This document shows positions 49,101 to 61,260 of a stretch of DNA of 61,457 nt, one piece after another (positions within the stretch are counted from its first letter, which is position 1; each line of letters starts with the position of its first letter). Below the pieces are notes generated by a model. That model was not told the origin of the DNA and searched no databases. It was given only the letters and a program-made list of their open reading frames with translations. Both the position numbers and the translations under genes were made by a program. This stretch comes from Polysphondylium violaceum (Eukaryota > Evosea > Eumycetozoa > Dictyosteliales > Dictyosteliaceae). The stretch covers positions 1 to 61,457 of the forward strand of contig AJWJ01000079.1 of the NCBI GenBank assembly GCA_000277445.1, given 5' to 3'.

Positions 49101-49812
49101 CGCCAACCATACTACCAGAGACAGAGCCATCTTGTTGTTGTTCTTGATGTTTGATTCTGGCAATGAGACGTCTTTCAAAATCCAAATGCTTTTGTTGTAA
49201 TCGTTCTAATGGCGAGGCTTTACGTTGAATACCGAGCTTAAAGGCCTCATCGGCAGCTTGATAGTTTCCTTTATTTTCAAAAACTATAGCTTTAGCTTCA
49301 TAGAGAAGTGATAGAGAGGAACCAATGCCACGATTCTCAAGAAATGCGAAAATCTCTACTGGATCTCTACACATATCAGCATAGGTGATCCAAATACGAA
49401 GATAACGATGATCGTTCTTGTATTTTTCATATGAATAAAACAACTTTGTACAACGTTCCAATATTTTAATCAACTCTGTTTTCATATTACCGCCAGGATA
49501 GGATTGTTGTACCCATTTAACATATTTTAACCATAAATCCATTGGATCATCTCCTGTGTATTCTTTAATTAATGTTTCATATTTTCTAAATATATCGAGT
49601 ATTTTTATTAGTATATATATGGAAATGTGATCATATGTGTTTTTAATATTTAAAACTTACTCTTTTTCTTTTTCCAAATCTTCATTCGATAAACCACCTA
49701 CAGAGGTACGTGCAAATGTTGCAAGTTTAGTAGGATCTCTACCAGTTTTCAATGGTAAAATATTTTCTTTAACATTTTCCCAATCACTAAGTGATGTTGT
49801 TGATGATGACAT
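46111..49812 (-). CDS. Bub1/BubR1-type (MadBub) spindle checkpoint protein with pseudokinase domain
   Basis: Spindle-assembly checkpoint protein restraining APC/C-Cdc20. Exons 49812-49661 and 49585-46111, 1208 aa. Parts in order: KEN1 ([14 protein letters not shown], Lys15); Mad3/BUB1 TPR-like domain ([15 protein letters not shown]...[13 protein letters not shown]); ABBA FQIFSD (about 264); second KEN (HKENTQIP, about 318); ABBA FQVYCD (about 346); GLEBS-type Bub3-binding site ([12 protein letters not shown], about 436); ABBA FVIFED (about 651); a tandem array of F(S/T)IFSD motifs (about 679-741); kinase-like domain (about 893-1195). The kinase keeps Lys (VVKIQG) but reads [13 protein letters not shown] where human BUB1 has IIHGDIKPDNF, so the catalytic Asp and metal-binding Asn are lost. 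It converges with ATPAF2, 82 bp apart. Confidence 0.92.
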
Positions 49813-50271
49813 TGTTGCTTTCTCTACTACAAAACACGTGTGATTAAATAAATAAATCAAGTTTCTAAACAACAATAATAATAATAATGTCTGTATTTGT
49901 TTATAAACAAAAGGTTTGATCTAATCTAAAATGAAAAGTTGAATCAATATAAAAAATAACCAAGTAATAATTAAATTATGATTATATTTCTATATCAAAG
50001 TGTAATTGAATGTACAGATGTTGTTCTTGTCGTTGGAAAAATAGACTTTGAGTTTTAAAAAAAAAAAAGATCACATTGAGGCACTCTATTTTTTTTTTTC
50101 TTCAACTGTCAAAAAAATTCAAATTTTTGGAGGGATTTTCAAAATTTGCTATTTTTTCAAATTTCATTTCCAAAATTTCAAATAACAACAACCCACATAC
50201 TAAATATGTAAATTACACACAAACACAGATACATAGCATAGATATACAGATATATATCTACATATGACACA
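49813..50271. other. Divergent intergenic, MadBub to RNI-like gene
   Basis: About 460 bp with A/T tracts (50060-50165) and CACA/ATA microsatellite at 50190-50265. No gene seen. Confidence 0.45.
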
Positions 50272-52071
50272 ATGTTTTCAGATATTGTATATAAAAAGAT
50301 ACTAAACTATTGTCTTGTGGAGGCAAGGGATCTATCATTGGTGGGGGTGTACAGTAAACGTAATGCCCTGTGGGACAATATATTGTATGTGATATCGTTG
50401 TCTTTGGTGTGCAAGAGATGGGCGATGAAGGTGATACCGTGTCTATGCTATCCGTCGTTCAAGATAAAGAATGCGGCAGAGTGTGGCATGTACTTGAAAT
50501 ACCAGACATACGGAATCACTCAGCCGCAATCTGTGTCTCAAGCACCCACCTATCCTCCCATTGAAATCAACTCGATCGATCTGTATAATCTGTTTGGCAT
50601 TGGCGATAAACTGTTGGACCAGATCTACAACAACACGCTGTATTCCAGTCAGATCAGATCTATACATTTTGCCAACCAGGGTGCGTTTGAGTATGAGGAC
50701 GACAGTGGCACACCGCTCATCATGTCGTTAAACAGCACCGTGGGCAAAGAAAAGTTTGTGCAGAATGTGGCCAACATCCAGTCATTGGAATTCAGTATTC
50801 GATCGCAAGGCGACGTGCATCTCATACAGTATATATTGGAAAATAATACTTCTTTGACCTCTGTGCGTCTATCAATCCTCTTTGAGGGTACGTATCCCTT
50901 GGGAAAGATGCTGTCCAGCCATCCGTCTCTGAAAACAGTGTATCTGCAACAAATACTCTACGACAAGATGCCCCATGCATTGCCAGTTGCTGGAAACCAT
51001 CTCGAGACGATCGAGTTTTCAAACTTTAATTTCAGAGACAACAGCACACTGACGCTCATCGACCTCATACAGCAGTCAGAGAACCTCACAAAGATATACC
51101 TCAACGGCGTGTCGATAAACAGATTAATGATAGGAAACTTACTCGAAGCACTGGCGCACAATACAAGAATCAAAGAGTTTACCTTTACCCACAACGAAAG
51201 TATAAATGCCTCGCAAAGACAAATCCTCTCTCTATTGGCAACAAACAAGACAATGACAAGATTTGAAATGACATTTGATGTCTATGACGCAGAAAAGGAT
51301 CAAGGCCAATCACCTCAAACATTTACAGAGACCCAGCACACCCCCTCGTCATTTGAAACCCTCAGACTCTCGTCCCGTATTGACCTCGACACTCTTCCAT
51401 TGGCCTGCACCTCTAGTATCACCAAACTCGTCTTGTACCACATTCCCGCCATCTCTACCCTTGAAACCCACTTTCAAAATGTCTCCACACTCGAGTTGGA
51501 TTACTGCGATTACACAGATACTTCCCAAGTGTGCGAGACTATCTGTCTGCTGGGCAAAGGCACATTACTACCAAACTTGGTGTCGCTCAGACTCGGCGTC
51601 TCGGCAGATGAATGGACTTGGAGGCAGTTCTTTAGTAATCTATCCATTCATAATCGCACCCTCCACACTCTGGCCATACCCAAAGTCATTCAATATGATA
51701 TTCTCACTTCTTTTATTCGATCCAATCACCCCACTATTTCCTCTCTTCTGATATGGGCGCAAGGCACCAGCACACCCATCCTACATTTGGTAGACAACAC
51801 ATCGATCACCAACCTACACTTATCATTGAAATCTTATTTTGGCGACGAAGCCTTTGATCTCCTTTTGCAGCTCTTGGTCAAACCAACTCTTAAACATCTC
51901 TACTATAATGTTCACATTAAAAAATTTGATACCCTTAAACTCAATCAAGCACTCAAAGTCACTCAATTGGAATCCTTTGAACCTCCATCTGGAATTACAA
52001 AACATAATCCAACTCTAAACAATATCCTTAAATTTAAATCCATTTTACCATACAATGATATTTTTAAATAA
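50272..52071 (+). CDS. Dictyostelid F-box-like/RNI-type repeat protein
   Basis: 599 aa, intronless. The start MFSDIVYKKILNYCLVEARD with a following SLVCKRWAMKVIP resembles an F-box or F-box-like opening. Much of the rest is leucine-patterned ribonuclease-inhibitor-like repeats: SVRLSILFEGTYPLGKML, KTVYLQQILYD, ETIEFSNFNFRDNSTLTLID, LTKIYLNGVSINRLMIGNLL and TITSLLIWAQGTS-type blocks. No catalytic motif seen. GC is somewhat raised, so shadow frames are common on both strands. A role as a substrate receptor is inference only. Confidence 0.75.
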   Translation: MFSDIVYKKILNYCLVEARDLSLVGVYSKRNALWDNILYVISLSLVCKRWAMKVIPCLCYPSFKIKNAAECGMYLKYQTYGITQPQSVSQAPTYPPIEINSIDLYNLFGIGDKLLDQIYNNTLYSSQIRSIHFANQGAFEYEDDSGTPLIMSLNSTVGKEKFVQNVANIQSLEFSIRSQGDVHLIQYILENNTSLTSVRLSILFEGTYPLGKMLSSHPSLKTVYLQQILYDKMPHALPVAGNHLETIEFSNFNFRDNSTLTLIDLIQQSENLTKIYLNGVSINRLMIGNLLEALAHNTRIKEFTFTHNESINASQRQILSLLATNKTMTRFEMTFDVYDAEKDQGQSPQTFTETQHTPSSFETLRLSSRIDLDTLPLACTSSITKLVLYHIPAISTLETHFQNVSTLELDYCDYTDTSQVCETICLLGKGTLLPNLVSLRLGVSADEWTWRQFFSNLSIHNRTLHTLAIPKVIQYDILTSFIRSNHPTISSLLIWAQGTSTPILHLVDNTSITNLHLSLKSYFGDEAFDLLLQLLVKPTLKHLYYNVHIKKFDTLKLNQALKVTQLESFEPPSGITKHNPTLNNILKFKSILPYNDIFK

Positions 52072-52115
52072 AACTATTTGTATAATTATTATTACGACTA
52101 TTATTTATTTGCTTA

Positions 52116-52752
52116 TTATTCCTCTTTACTAAAGAAATGGTGACGATGTTTCTTTGTACTGTCTTTTTCCTTTTCCTTTTTCTTTTTCTTGTCTTTTTTC
52201 TTTTCTTTTCCTTCTTCTGGTTGATCTACATAATATGGTTGCTGTTGCTGTTGTGGTTGTTGTTGATATTCTGGATTATCATTAGGATATTGACTTGCCA
52301 TATGAGGATTTTCATAACCCATATCATGTTGTTGTTGATATTGATATTCTGGATTATCTTGATACATAGGATAATGTTGTTGTTGTTGCTGTTGTTGTTG
52401 GGGAATAGGCATACCAGGTCCTTTGGGTTGAAATTGTAAATTTGGATCCGCATACTTTGGTGTTTGTGCATTTGCCACATAAGGTATAGTGGCACCACAA
52501 GATGGACAATGAAGATAAGGTTGACCTGATTTTACTTTACAAAAAGGCAAGAAAAATAAATGCGCCCAAGCATCATTCCTAACTAATTGTACTCCTGTAT
52601 TATGACAATTTACACACTATTATTTTTATAAATATTATTATTTATTTTTTTTAGAGAAAGTTTATTATTCAACTACATACTGTTCTTATTTCATTATCTA
52701 AAACTTTAGATTTATTTGTTGTTCCAAATGGAATAATTATTGGTATCCACAT
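52116..52752 (-). CDS. Zinc-ribbon protein with Pro/Gln-rich and Lys-rich tail
   Basis: Exons 52752-52681 and 52616-52116, 190 aa. The first exon is only 24 codons (MWIPIIIPFGTTNKSKVLDN). It joins TCVNCHNTGVQLVRNDAWAH, LFFLPFCKVKSGQPYLHCPS and CGATIPYV: two CxxC knuckles around a hydrophobic centre, the zinc-ribbon_15 pattern. The rest is Gln/Pro/Tyr/Asn-rich (QPKGPGMPIPQQQQ) and ends in a Lys-rich run (KEKKKDKKKKKEKEKD). The zinc-ribbon call is from the pattern; localisation and partner are unknown. The joint was chosen because it restores the CxxC...CxxC frame. Confidence 0.82.
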
Positions 52753-52979
52753 TTTATATATATTTATATTATTAAATATCAAAGTTAACTACTCTTTTAT
52801 TATTCTTTCAATTTCCAAACTCTTTTTTATTTTTTTTTGTTTAAAATCTTTTTTCCTTTTTTAGAATTTTTTTTTTTTACGATTTTAGATTTATTATTTT
52901 ATTTTATTATTATTATTATAATGATTTTTTCATGAAGCAATTATTATAAAATAAAATTAAAATATTTTTAATTATTTGT

Positions 52980-53967
52980 TTAAAACACTGATAATATAGG
53001 AGTGTAATATAGTTTATAAGATAAAAATGAACTTGATAAAGTTGAAAAAGTATAAAGATAAAATTGACCTCCAACAGATTTGGCAAAAATGAAAATGAAT
53101 GAATCCCTTTGAGTGGAAGTGGTAATAGTATCGGTACCGTATGCAATCATTTTAGTAAAATTAAAATGACATTGTGTGGAGTCCAAATAGGCTAACCCAA
53201 AAACTGGTTTGTCTCCAATCCATTTCATTGGAATAGTACCCAAGGTGGTACCATTTACACTTGCCATTGGAAATGGCTCATTCAAAATTTCGAACTTGTT
53301 ATTTGAAAATGTTAAAGGAGCTTCATTAATGAAATTAAAATTAAAAGAATAGGATCTCATAAATGAGCCAGTGGAATTTTGAAATGCAATCAAGTAGTTT
53401 TCAGTTTTGGTGTTAAAAACTGAACTTTTATAACTTCCAAAAACTTTTTGGTATGCATAAGATATCTTTCCATTTTCTTGGATAATGATACCATAGAGGA
53501 TATTTTCATAAAAAGATTTATAATAAAATCCATAAACAATATTTCTATTTGATTGATCCGATGCTAAACCCACATATCCATACCCAAACACCAAGGAAAC
53601 ATTGGTAACAACTTGCCAAGAGGTACAGTCTACTATAATTAAAAAAGGTTTTTTGTATTTCTATATTTAAAATATATTAATACAGATTATAAAATTATTG
53701 TTCAATATTTTCTAAACTTACAACAGTCTCTGCAATAAATGTTAAAATATTTGTATTAAAATTATATGTGCTAGTTTGGTTAGTGTTACTAGGATAGTAA
53801 AATCCAGGGATAACAAGTTGTTTGGAAGTTTCATTTCCATTGAAATCAACAAAACCAATATTTATAGAAGTATCATCATTCCAAATTCCAACAGAGAAAC
53901 TATCAGTTGCATTTGAAAAAGATAAAAAAACAGAAAAAACTAATAGAGATAAAAGAATTAATTTCAT
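52980..53967 (-). CDS. Small secreted protein, function unknown
   Basis: Exons 53967-53718 and 53632-52980, 300 aa. A signal peptide (MKLILLSLLVFSVFLSFSNA) precedes a beta-rich extracellular-type chain with several NxS/T sites. Only two cysteines are obvious in the mature part. No membrane segment or anchor is visible at the C-terminus (SYKLYYTPILSVF). The donor is ambiguous: the GTAAGT at the end of exon 1 looks canonical, but only the GT four bases further (GTTTAG) keeps the frame into IDCTSWQVVTNVSLVFGYGY. I do not recognise the family. Confidence 0.65.
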
Positions 53968-54345
53968 TTTTGAATTAAAAGAGGTGTGTTATGAAAGATA
54001 ATAAAGATTGATTCAGAGGGTACAAAGCTTTTTATAATTTTTTTTAGAGAAAAAAGTAGTAATAACAAAAAATAATATCACTAGATTTTTACCCATGCTA
54101 CCTACGAGGTACTTAACCAAAGGGCCCTGATGATGATGTCACAATTTTATTTTTTTAAAATTTTATCCAGATATTTCAAAATATCTCTCTCAATAGAATT
54201 TGTAAATGAAAATTTTTTTCACTTTTTTCTCAAACGGAGTGTTTTTGGTTTTAGCGACCCAAAAAGATATTTTAAAAAAAAGAAAAAGAAATCAAGATAT
54301 CTCTGCTTGTTATTATTAAATACATATTTATTTATTTAAAAAAAT
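53968..54345. other. Intergenic, secreted-protein gene to ankyrin/BTB gene
   Basis: About 380 bp. Holds AGGGCCCT, an 8 bp palindrome at 54121-54128, otherwise A/T tracts. No gene seen. Confidence 0.4.
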
Positions 54346-57300
54346 CTACATGACAAAAGATTTTGATCGAGCAGAAAGTGGAGGAGCTTTTAATCTTTTT
54401 AGTGAGAAAAAAGTTGGTTTTCTCTTTAATCTTTTTTTATCATCACCCGATTCACTCGATTGTTGACTATTTACTGATGAATTTGGTTGTTCTGCATGTT
54501 GTTGTTGATCATTTTGATTTTTATTATTTTTATTATCTTGTTTGTCACCTGTGATAGTTGTATCTGATTGCTTATCACTTATTTCAACTATAGTTGGTGA
54601 AACATTTGCTCCATTACTAGCTCCATTACTAGCTCCATTACTATTACTACTATTACTACTACTGCTACTACTGCCACCGCCACTGTTATTACTATTATTA
54701 TTACTATTGCTATTACTACTATTACTTCTTTTCAATATATGATTGGTTGTGATTGAATTTAAATTATTATTTACAGAATTTTTACCGTTATTACTACTAC
54801 TGCCGCCACTGCCGCCGCTATATGATAAATTTAAACTAGATTTTGATTGATATAAGCCAGATCGAGACTTTCCAGCATGAGTATAATTATTATTGTTATT
54901 ATTATTTTTTTGATCTCTTTCCTCCTCTTTTCTTTGATCAGACTCTTTTTTTCTTTTCACCTTCTCCTGGGCCTTGGTCTTCTTTTTCTTTTCCTTTCTA
55001 TCTTTTTTAATTTCTTTGATAAACTTGTTACTAAATTTACAATAGGTATCATTTTTTACAATGTCATTCCAATTTGGTTTCTTGATCATCCAATCAAGAC
55101 ACACGCCCCACATTTGATCCAAAGAGGGCGACTTGGTCCATTGACCACTGAGTGATGGATGCTGGTGGTGTTGATGGTGGGTGGATGGTTGGTGTTGGTG
55201 AGATAATTGATCACTAAATATAATTTTCATAATGTTGATCACTTGGTTGGTATCCAATATGTTGTATAAGAGAATTTGACAATACTGGGACAGAGTTGGA
55301 AGATTCAAAACATGAGATAATCTAGACAATGAAAACAAATCAATGGCATCTAATGTGGCACGCTCACTGAGTGTAGTTTTAGATAGATTGTTGGTGGACG
55401 GTGAGTTGGCAGATATGATGCTACCACAGTAAATGTATTCCAAAAGAGCTGTTACCACCTTGTGGTTCACTTCACTGATATCAATCACCCAGCCCAATAT
55501 TGGTGCCTCAACAGCAGGCGAAGAGTATTTTCTATTTGGTGTATTTTGACCACTGCTACTGTTATTGTTGTTGTTGTTGTTGTTATTAGTGTTATTATTA
55601 CTATTATTGTTATTATTATTACTATAAGTTGGAAATACAGAGATTGTTGATCTAGAAAATACTGCGTTTGTTTCAAAATGAAGCTTAAAGAAGGATGATC
55701 TTGCGGCAAGGAGGGAGCTGTGTGCCAATACTACATAACCACTTTCACAAATAAATATTACATCTGAACCTGCTCTGGTACCAATTTGTTTGTAGAGATA
55801 CTTTGACATGTCTAGGGTACCCAATCTACCGTTGGAGCTTTGAGATAGGGTTTCAATGCAAAGATTGTTTAATGGGTCAATATCAAATTGATTAGACAAC
55901 TCCATTAATTCTGATAATTTACCGGGGGCATTGATTATCTCTCTCGGGATTTCACTTGTATAACTAAAATAAACGGTCGCCTTAAATAAATCATAGGGAA
56001 TACCCTTTTCAATTTGTATTCTAAGTAATCCACGTGGATTCACGACACTTTCAAGTCTAGATCTAGTTCTAGTTCTACCCTCAATTGGATAGACTGCATC
56101 GTCTTCATAACAACTATCCAAACTTTGCGAATAAAAGTAATCACTCTGTTGACTAAAAGCAACATTATTAAAACTGCTATTGTTATTGATACTGTTGCTA
56201 TTGTTATTAAAGCTTGAAGGGGTGGTCAAGTATTGTTGGTTTTGATAGGAATATTGTTGTTGTTGATACTGTTGATGATGGAAATGATGGCTAGAGTTGT
56301 GTCTATTGGCATTGATCAAATCTCTAAAATACTTGAATTGACGTAATATTACAGTGTGCGCATAGATTTCTTTGCCCTCGATATTGAATACAATGTCACA
56401 GTATTCGCCATCCAATATCAATTTAAAGTCATTGCCAAGTGGATCATAGGGTGTCTTTGAATCATCGATTGAACTGGAAAAGAATCTGAAAAAGTTTCTT
56501 TGTTTCATGTCAAAGTGATAGAGGATATCCACACATTCAAAATGACCATACAATGATGCTAAACACAATGGTGTCATACCCATATCATCCTTTACTGCTA
56601 TTCCCTTTCGACTGAGACCTGTTAAACTTTCAATTAAATTGGCATGTCCATTGATAGCTGCTAAATGTAAAGGTAATCTACCTTTATTATCAGTCTGTTG
56701 TTGTTTATAAATGATGTTTTGTTATTGTTAGTATACCGATAACATTATATTACTATTACTCCTATACATACCATAAATAATATTGTCTCTGATCTAAGAG
56801 TATCCTTTTTAATGTTGCTGTTGTGTTTGGATGAACCACTTTGAGATGTTGCTGGAGGGGGTCTGGTTTTATTTGCGTAAAACAAGAGTAGATCGACAAA
56901 GTTCTTTTTGCCTTGTTGGGCAGCAATGTGCAGGGCAGTTTGACCATTGATATCTTGGGCATAGAGGTTACATCCACGTTGTAGTAACATTTCACAGCAA
57001 TTCAAGTAATGTTCAACGACATTGTTTAAATAGGCGTTAGTGTAGATCATGTTTGCACTGCTGTTGAGGTTTGTAATGTTTGGGACAATGGGACTATTGT
57101 GTACAGCTAGATGAAGCGGTGTTGATAAAGAAGTATCCAATGAATTGATGAGATGGGATCTCTCGAGCAGTGCTCTAAGGATCTGTGAATTGCCTTTGAT
57201 GCAAGCCACGTGAATAGCGTTTCTGCCATAGGGTTTATTTGTGATGCTTATCTTGGCACCACGGGATAAAAGGAATGCCACCGCCTGCACCTGACCCCGC

Positions 57301-58286
57301 TCAATGGCGTAGAATAGCGGTGTCTCTGAATTGAGGTCTTTGGCATTTGGCGATGAGCCATAGTAGACCAACACCTCTACAATTTGCGAGTTTGTACATG
57401 CTGCATAATGGAGTGGTGTCATGCCATTGTTGTTTGTCATGTTGACCTTTCCACCTCGAATAATCACCTGTTTAATTGCCATGATATTGCCAATGATTGA
57501 TACACGATGGAGTATACTATTGCCACTGATATCCTTTGTATGTATATCTTCAGCATTGACCAATGTTTTTATCTCTTCTTGTATCAATACACTGTGCAAC
57601 AATGACTTCTCACCACAATGACTCTGTCTATGTTTTTGTGGACTATTTCTCTGTACCCTTGCTCTTATCAATGGCACACTATTACTTTTTTCTATTCCCT
57701 TTTTGTTATTGCCACTGCTATTGCCGCTGTCATTTGATATCGTTGGCAAATCAATCAATTCATCTGAATTTTCTGCATTTAATGATGGTGTAACTGTTAC
57801 TGTTGGTGGAATAGTTTCGTCATCACCCTCCTCTTGTTTATTATTATTATTATTACTATAATCTATATTATCTGTATCATTGTCTTTTTGATTGTCGCCA
57901 TCCTTGTCTGTTGACCCTATGGTATCATGTGATGCATTTTCAACTTGGTTCGATAAAGCTGAAATTTCATATTTTTCACTATTTTCAATTTCATTATTTT
58001 CACTACTAAGTTCACTTATTTCACTCTGATCATCTAAAATTTGCTGTTGATGTGGTTGTTGCTCGCTATTGTTATGACTGATGTTTTCAGTATTTTCATT
58101 ATTTTCATTATTTTGATTATTTTCATTATTTTCTAAATCATTTTGTTGTTGATTGTTTATTTGTTGTAAATGTTGTTGGGCGTCTGCCATCCTGATGAAA
58201 CCAATTCTTATATCTGATGTTGGTTTACAACGCTGTTTTTCATTTTGAGAATTTGAATTACTCTGATTGTCCAACAGTAACAGCAT
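54346..58286 (-). CDS. Ankyrin-repeat protein with two BTB domains
   Basis: Exons 58286-56772 and 56694-54346, 1287 aa if the upstream ATG is used, or 1255 aa from the ATG at 58190 (MADAQQHLQQINNQQQ). An Asn/Glu/Asp-rich N-terminal 220 residues leads into about nine ankyrin repeats (NGMTPLHYAACTNSQIVEVL, ETPLFYAIERGQVQAVAFLL, NGQTALHIAAQQGKKNFVDL and GRLPLHLAAINGHANLIESL across the splice). BTB1 (GEYCDIVFNIEGKEIYAHTV) holds a Gln/Ser-rich insert; BTB2 starts GSDVIFICESGYVVLAHSSL with an Asn insert. The tail is Lys- then Ser/Asn-rich. The domain set resembles BTB adaptors for cullin-3, which is inference. The start choice is uncertain. Confidence 0.85.
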
Positions 58287-60792
58287 TCCAAAAATACTGT
58301 CAAGAGGAAAAAGTTTTTGGGGATATACGGGTAGGTAGCAGATAAAAATAAAAATAAAAAAAAGATTAATATCCTTTTTTATTATTCACACAATACAACC
58401 ACCAACAAAAATATAAATAGTAAATAAATATTAATAAATAAATAAATATGGCGTACAGTAGACACACGTTCACAAAAACATGAAACACACACTCACACAC
58501 ACAAACACAATCACACACACTGACTGACTGACTAAAACTATACTTTCTGGCTATATCAAAACTAAAAAGGTGCAAAGCAAAGCAAAATAAACCTACACAA
58601 AAATATAGTCTTAAAAATTAAATTTAAAAAAAATTAAAAACAAAAAAATCTTTGAAAAACTAACGATGGGAACGCGATCACTCGTCGAATTGAATTTTTA
58701 AAATTGAAAAAACTATGATTTTGGTGCAAATGCTAAAAAAAAAAAATTTTGCAAAACAAAAATAAAAGTGAGGGAGAGTGTTTGATAAATAATAATAATG
58801 AATAAAAGAAAGGTATGATTATGATTTGTAAATTAAAAGTAAGAATTCTTACTATTAATATTTGTTTTTGGTTCTGTTAAAAATTGATTGATGATGATGA
58901 TGTTTCTAGATTGATTATTGATTCTTTTTTTAAATAAATTTGGTAAACAACTATATTTGGGTAACCCAATACACATACACTATCTACTATTATGAGTTGT
59001 CCTTGGATTTGATGATGATGTCTTCATTGGGCACTCTGTGTGGTTGAGGTGGTTTTACTTTTATAGATAAAAATAGTTGTAATAAAAAGATACTAGATTA
59101 TAAACCACCACTTTTCCAAATATAATTTATAGTAGATAAAAATAGATAAAAATAGAATAGAATGGAAGTAGTGGTGGTAGTAAATAAATAAACTAACAAC
59201 AAAGTGATGGTAGTTGAAGTTGCCGTAATTGTATACTTTTTTTTTATTATTATTATTCTGTTGTTAATTTGGAATGAACTATATTACTAATCAAGAAGAC
59301 AGACAGAATAGAATAATTAAATATATTTGCAAATTTAAAATAAAATTAAAAAAAAAAAACAAAGAAAAGAGGAACAACAACAAACCCACACACCTTAATT
59401 ATATTGTAGAAGGCATACTACAACCATAACAATCAATTGATGGTTATTTTTTTATTTATCTATCAATATTAAAATACAATCACCCACAAAACACTCACAC
59501 ACAGATTGATAAAAGGAAAACCTCACTATTTTTTTATATTTCTTTACCATATATATTACTATTATTACTAACTATATATCTTACCTTTTTTATGATTTGA
59601 TTTGATACAGAAAAAAAGAGGTGTGAAATATTGATGTGATGATGTATCTAAATAAATTGAAGAAAAGTGGATAAGTGAATAATGTCACCAAACTCAATCA
59701 CGTGAAAAAAGAGTGAGTGAATGAGTGAGGAGAGATAGATAGTAACAGAGATACAAAGAAACAGATAAGAAAAAAAAAAAAAACAAATAAAAAAGGGTCG
59801 GTCAGCAACAGCTGTAATAGTAGGATTTTATAAATTAACACACACAAACAACTAGCACACACTCACTCTTTAACAACAATAAAATTTTATTTATAAACAT
59901 CACACTCACCAACACACACATACATACAATCATACACATATAAGTATATATACTATTTTATTGTATTTTTTTCATTCAAAGAGAACACCACTACTATAAT
60001 ATATGCGACTACTATCAAAAACATCACACAAAGATAAATGCACTAAAAAGGAATATTTTAGGTTGTGGTAAAAGGTGTGGTGATTATAATTTGGGGGGCG
60101 ATCATGATTATTATGATATAAAACAAATTTTTTCAATCATCCAACTCTCATTTCACACTTTTATATATTCTGTGGGTGAATATAATATATCTAGTTATTT
60201 ATAAATGTGTATATATAGATAATATATATTTCTATCACTACCAACTCTATCACATACACACACTATCCTAAATGATTAAAGTGGGTTTGATGAAATGAAA
60301 TCAGCTCAATAAATATTTTAGAAAAAAAAAAAAGAAAAAATAACTATAACTCTTGAGTGAAGAGTATCTTCAGTAGTTTTACAATGAAAAGAGAAGCCTA
60401 CAACGATATTTAAATATTAAGGAGGGACCCGGAAAAAAAATGAAAAACCCAAAAATTTTCAATAATTTTTTCTGAACACAGCCCCCTAAATTTAGATCAT
60501 ATCATCAAAATTCAGATTCACAACCCCAATCTCTTTTCATTTTTTTTTATTTTATTTTTTTCTTGTTTTCTCTACCACTACATACTTTCTACTTTTGTGT
60601 ACATACATTATTATATATTTGTATTATTATTGTATATATAATCATTGTAATTTTTAAATCAACAACAACACACTATTTGTATACATCAGCCTTTTTGAAT
60701 TTTTTGAATTTTTTTGCTATAGATATAAATTTCATCACACATTTTAGATATAGATATATAAACAAACAAATAGATATATACACACGCACACA
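58287..60792. other. 2.5 kb gene-poor divergent region
   Basis: Upstream DNA shared by the ankyrin/BTB gene and the TPR gene. Contains poly-A/T, CACA/GTGT and TTATT repeats, TGACTGACTGACT (58520-58532) and a GGGGGGC patch near 60095. The 69- and 91-codon frames here are low-complexity shadows. I see no convincing gene or hairpin. Confidence 0.55.
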
Positions 60793-61260
60793 ATGGCAAC
60801 CAAATCAGTTAATATTACACCAACATTATTGTTACTAGAAAAACTATCAACGATAAATCAAGACCAACAGGGCAACACACCCATTCCATCAAAGGCAATG
60901 ATGATGTTTATAGGCGCCATGAATGGATTAAGGAGAAATGCCGAAGGTATTGAAAAAAAACTCGACGACACTCTTGTTGAGGCAGAAAAGGGAAAAGATA
61001 AAGAAGAGATTGCCGTCGTCTTGCTGGGTTTGGGTTATTTCCATTACACCAAAACCAACTATCCCAAATCGCTCGAATACTATAATAAATCACTTTCACT
61101 TTGGAAACAAATCCACGGTGACACCAATATTAGACTCGCCGATCTTCTCAAAGACATTGCTGTCCTCTACGACGCCGTCTCCAACACCACCGAATCGAAA
61201 AAAGTAATTGCCCAATATGAACAACTTTTTAAAATAAATGGTAAAGAGATTCCAAAATAA
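60793..61260 (+). CDS. Small TPR protein, kinesin-light-chain-like repeats
   Basis: 155 aa, single exon, ATG at 60793 after a TA-rich leader. Residues about 70-145 hold two TPR-type units: VVLLGLGYFHYTKTNYPKSL/EYYNKSLSLWKQIHGDTNIR and LADLLKDIAVLYDAVSNTTE/SKKVIAQYEQLFKI. The spacing and the E-K-H-G turn recall kinesin light chain or Nphp3 type TPRs. The N-terminal 60 residues are probably helical. It ends EIPK at TAA. A protein-protein adaptor role is inferred from the repeats. The 3' flank to 61457 is T-rich without features. Confidence 0.75.
   Translation: MATKSVNITPTLLLLEKLSTINQDQQGNTPIPSKAMMMFIGAMNGLRRNAEGIEKKLDDTLVEAEKGKDKEEIAVVLLGLGYFHYTKTNYPKSLEYYNKSLSLWKQIHGDTNIRLADLLKDIAVLYDAVSNTTESKKVIAQYEQLFKINGKEIPK

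Noticed and set aside
54121-54128. AGGGCCCT palindrome
   Set aside because: Only 8 bp and isolated; insufficient to claim a site.
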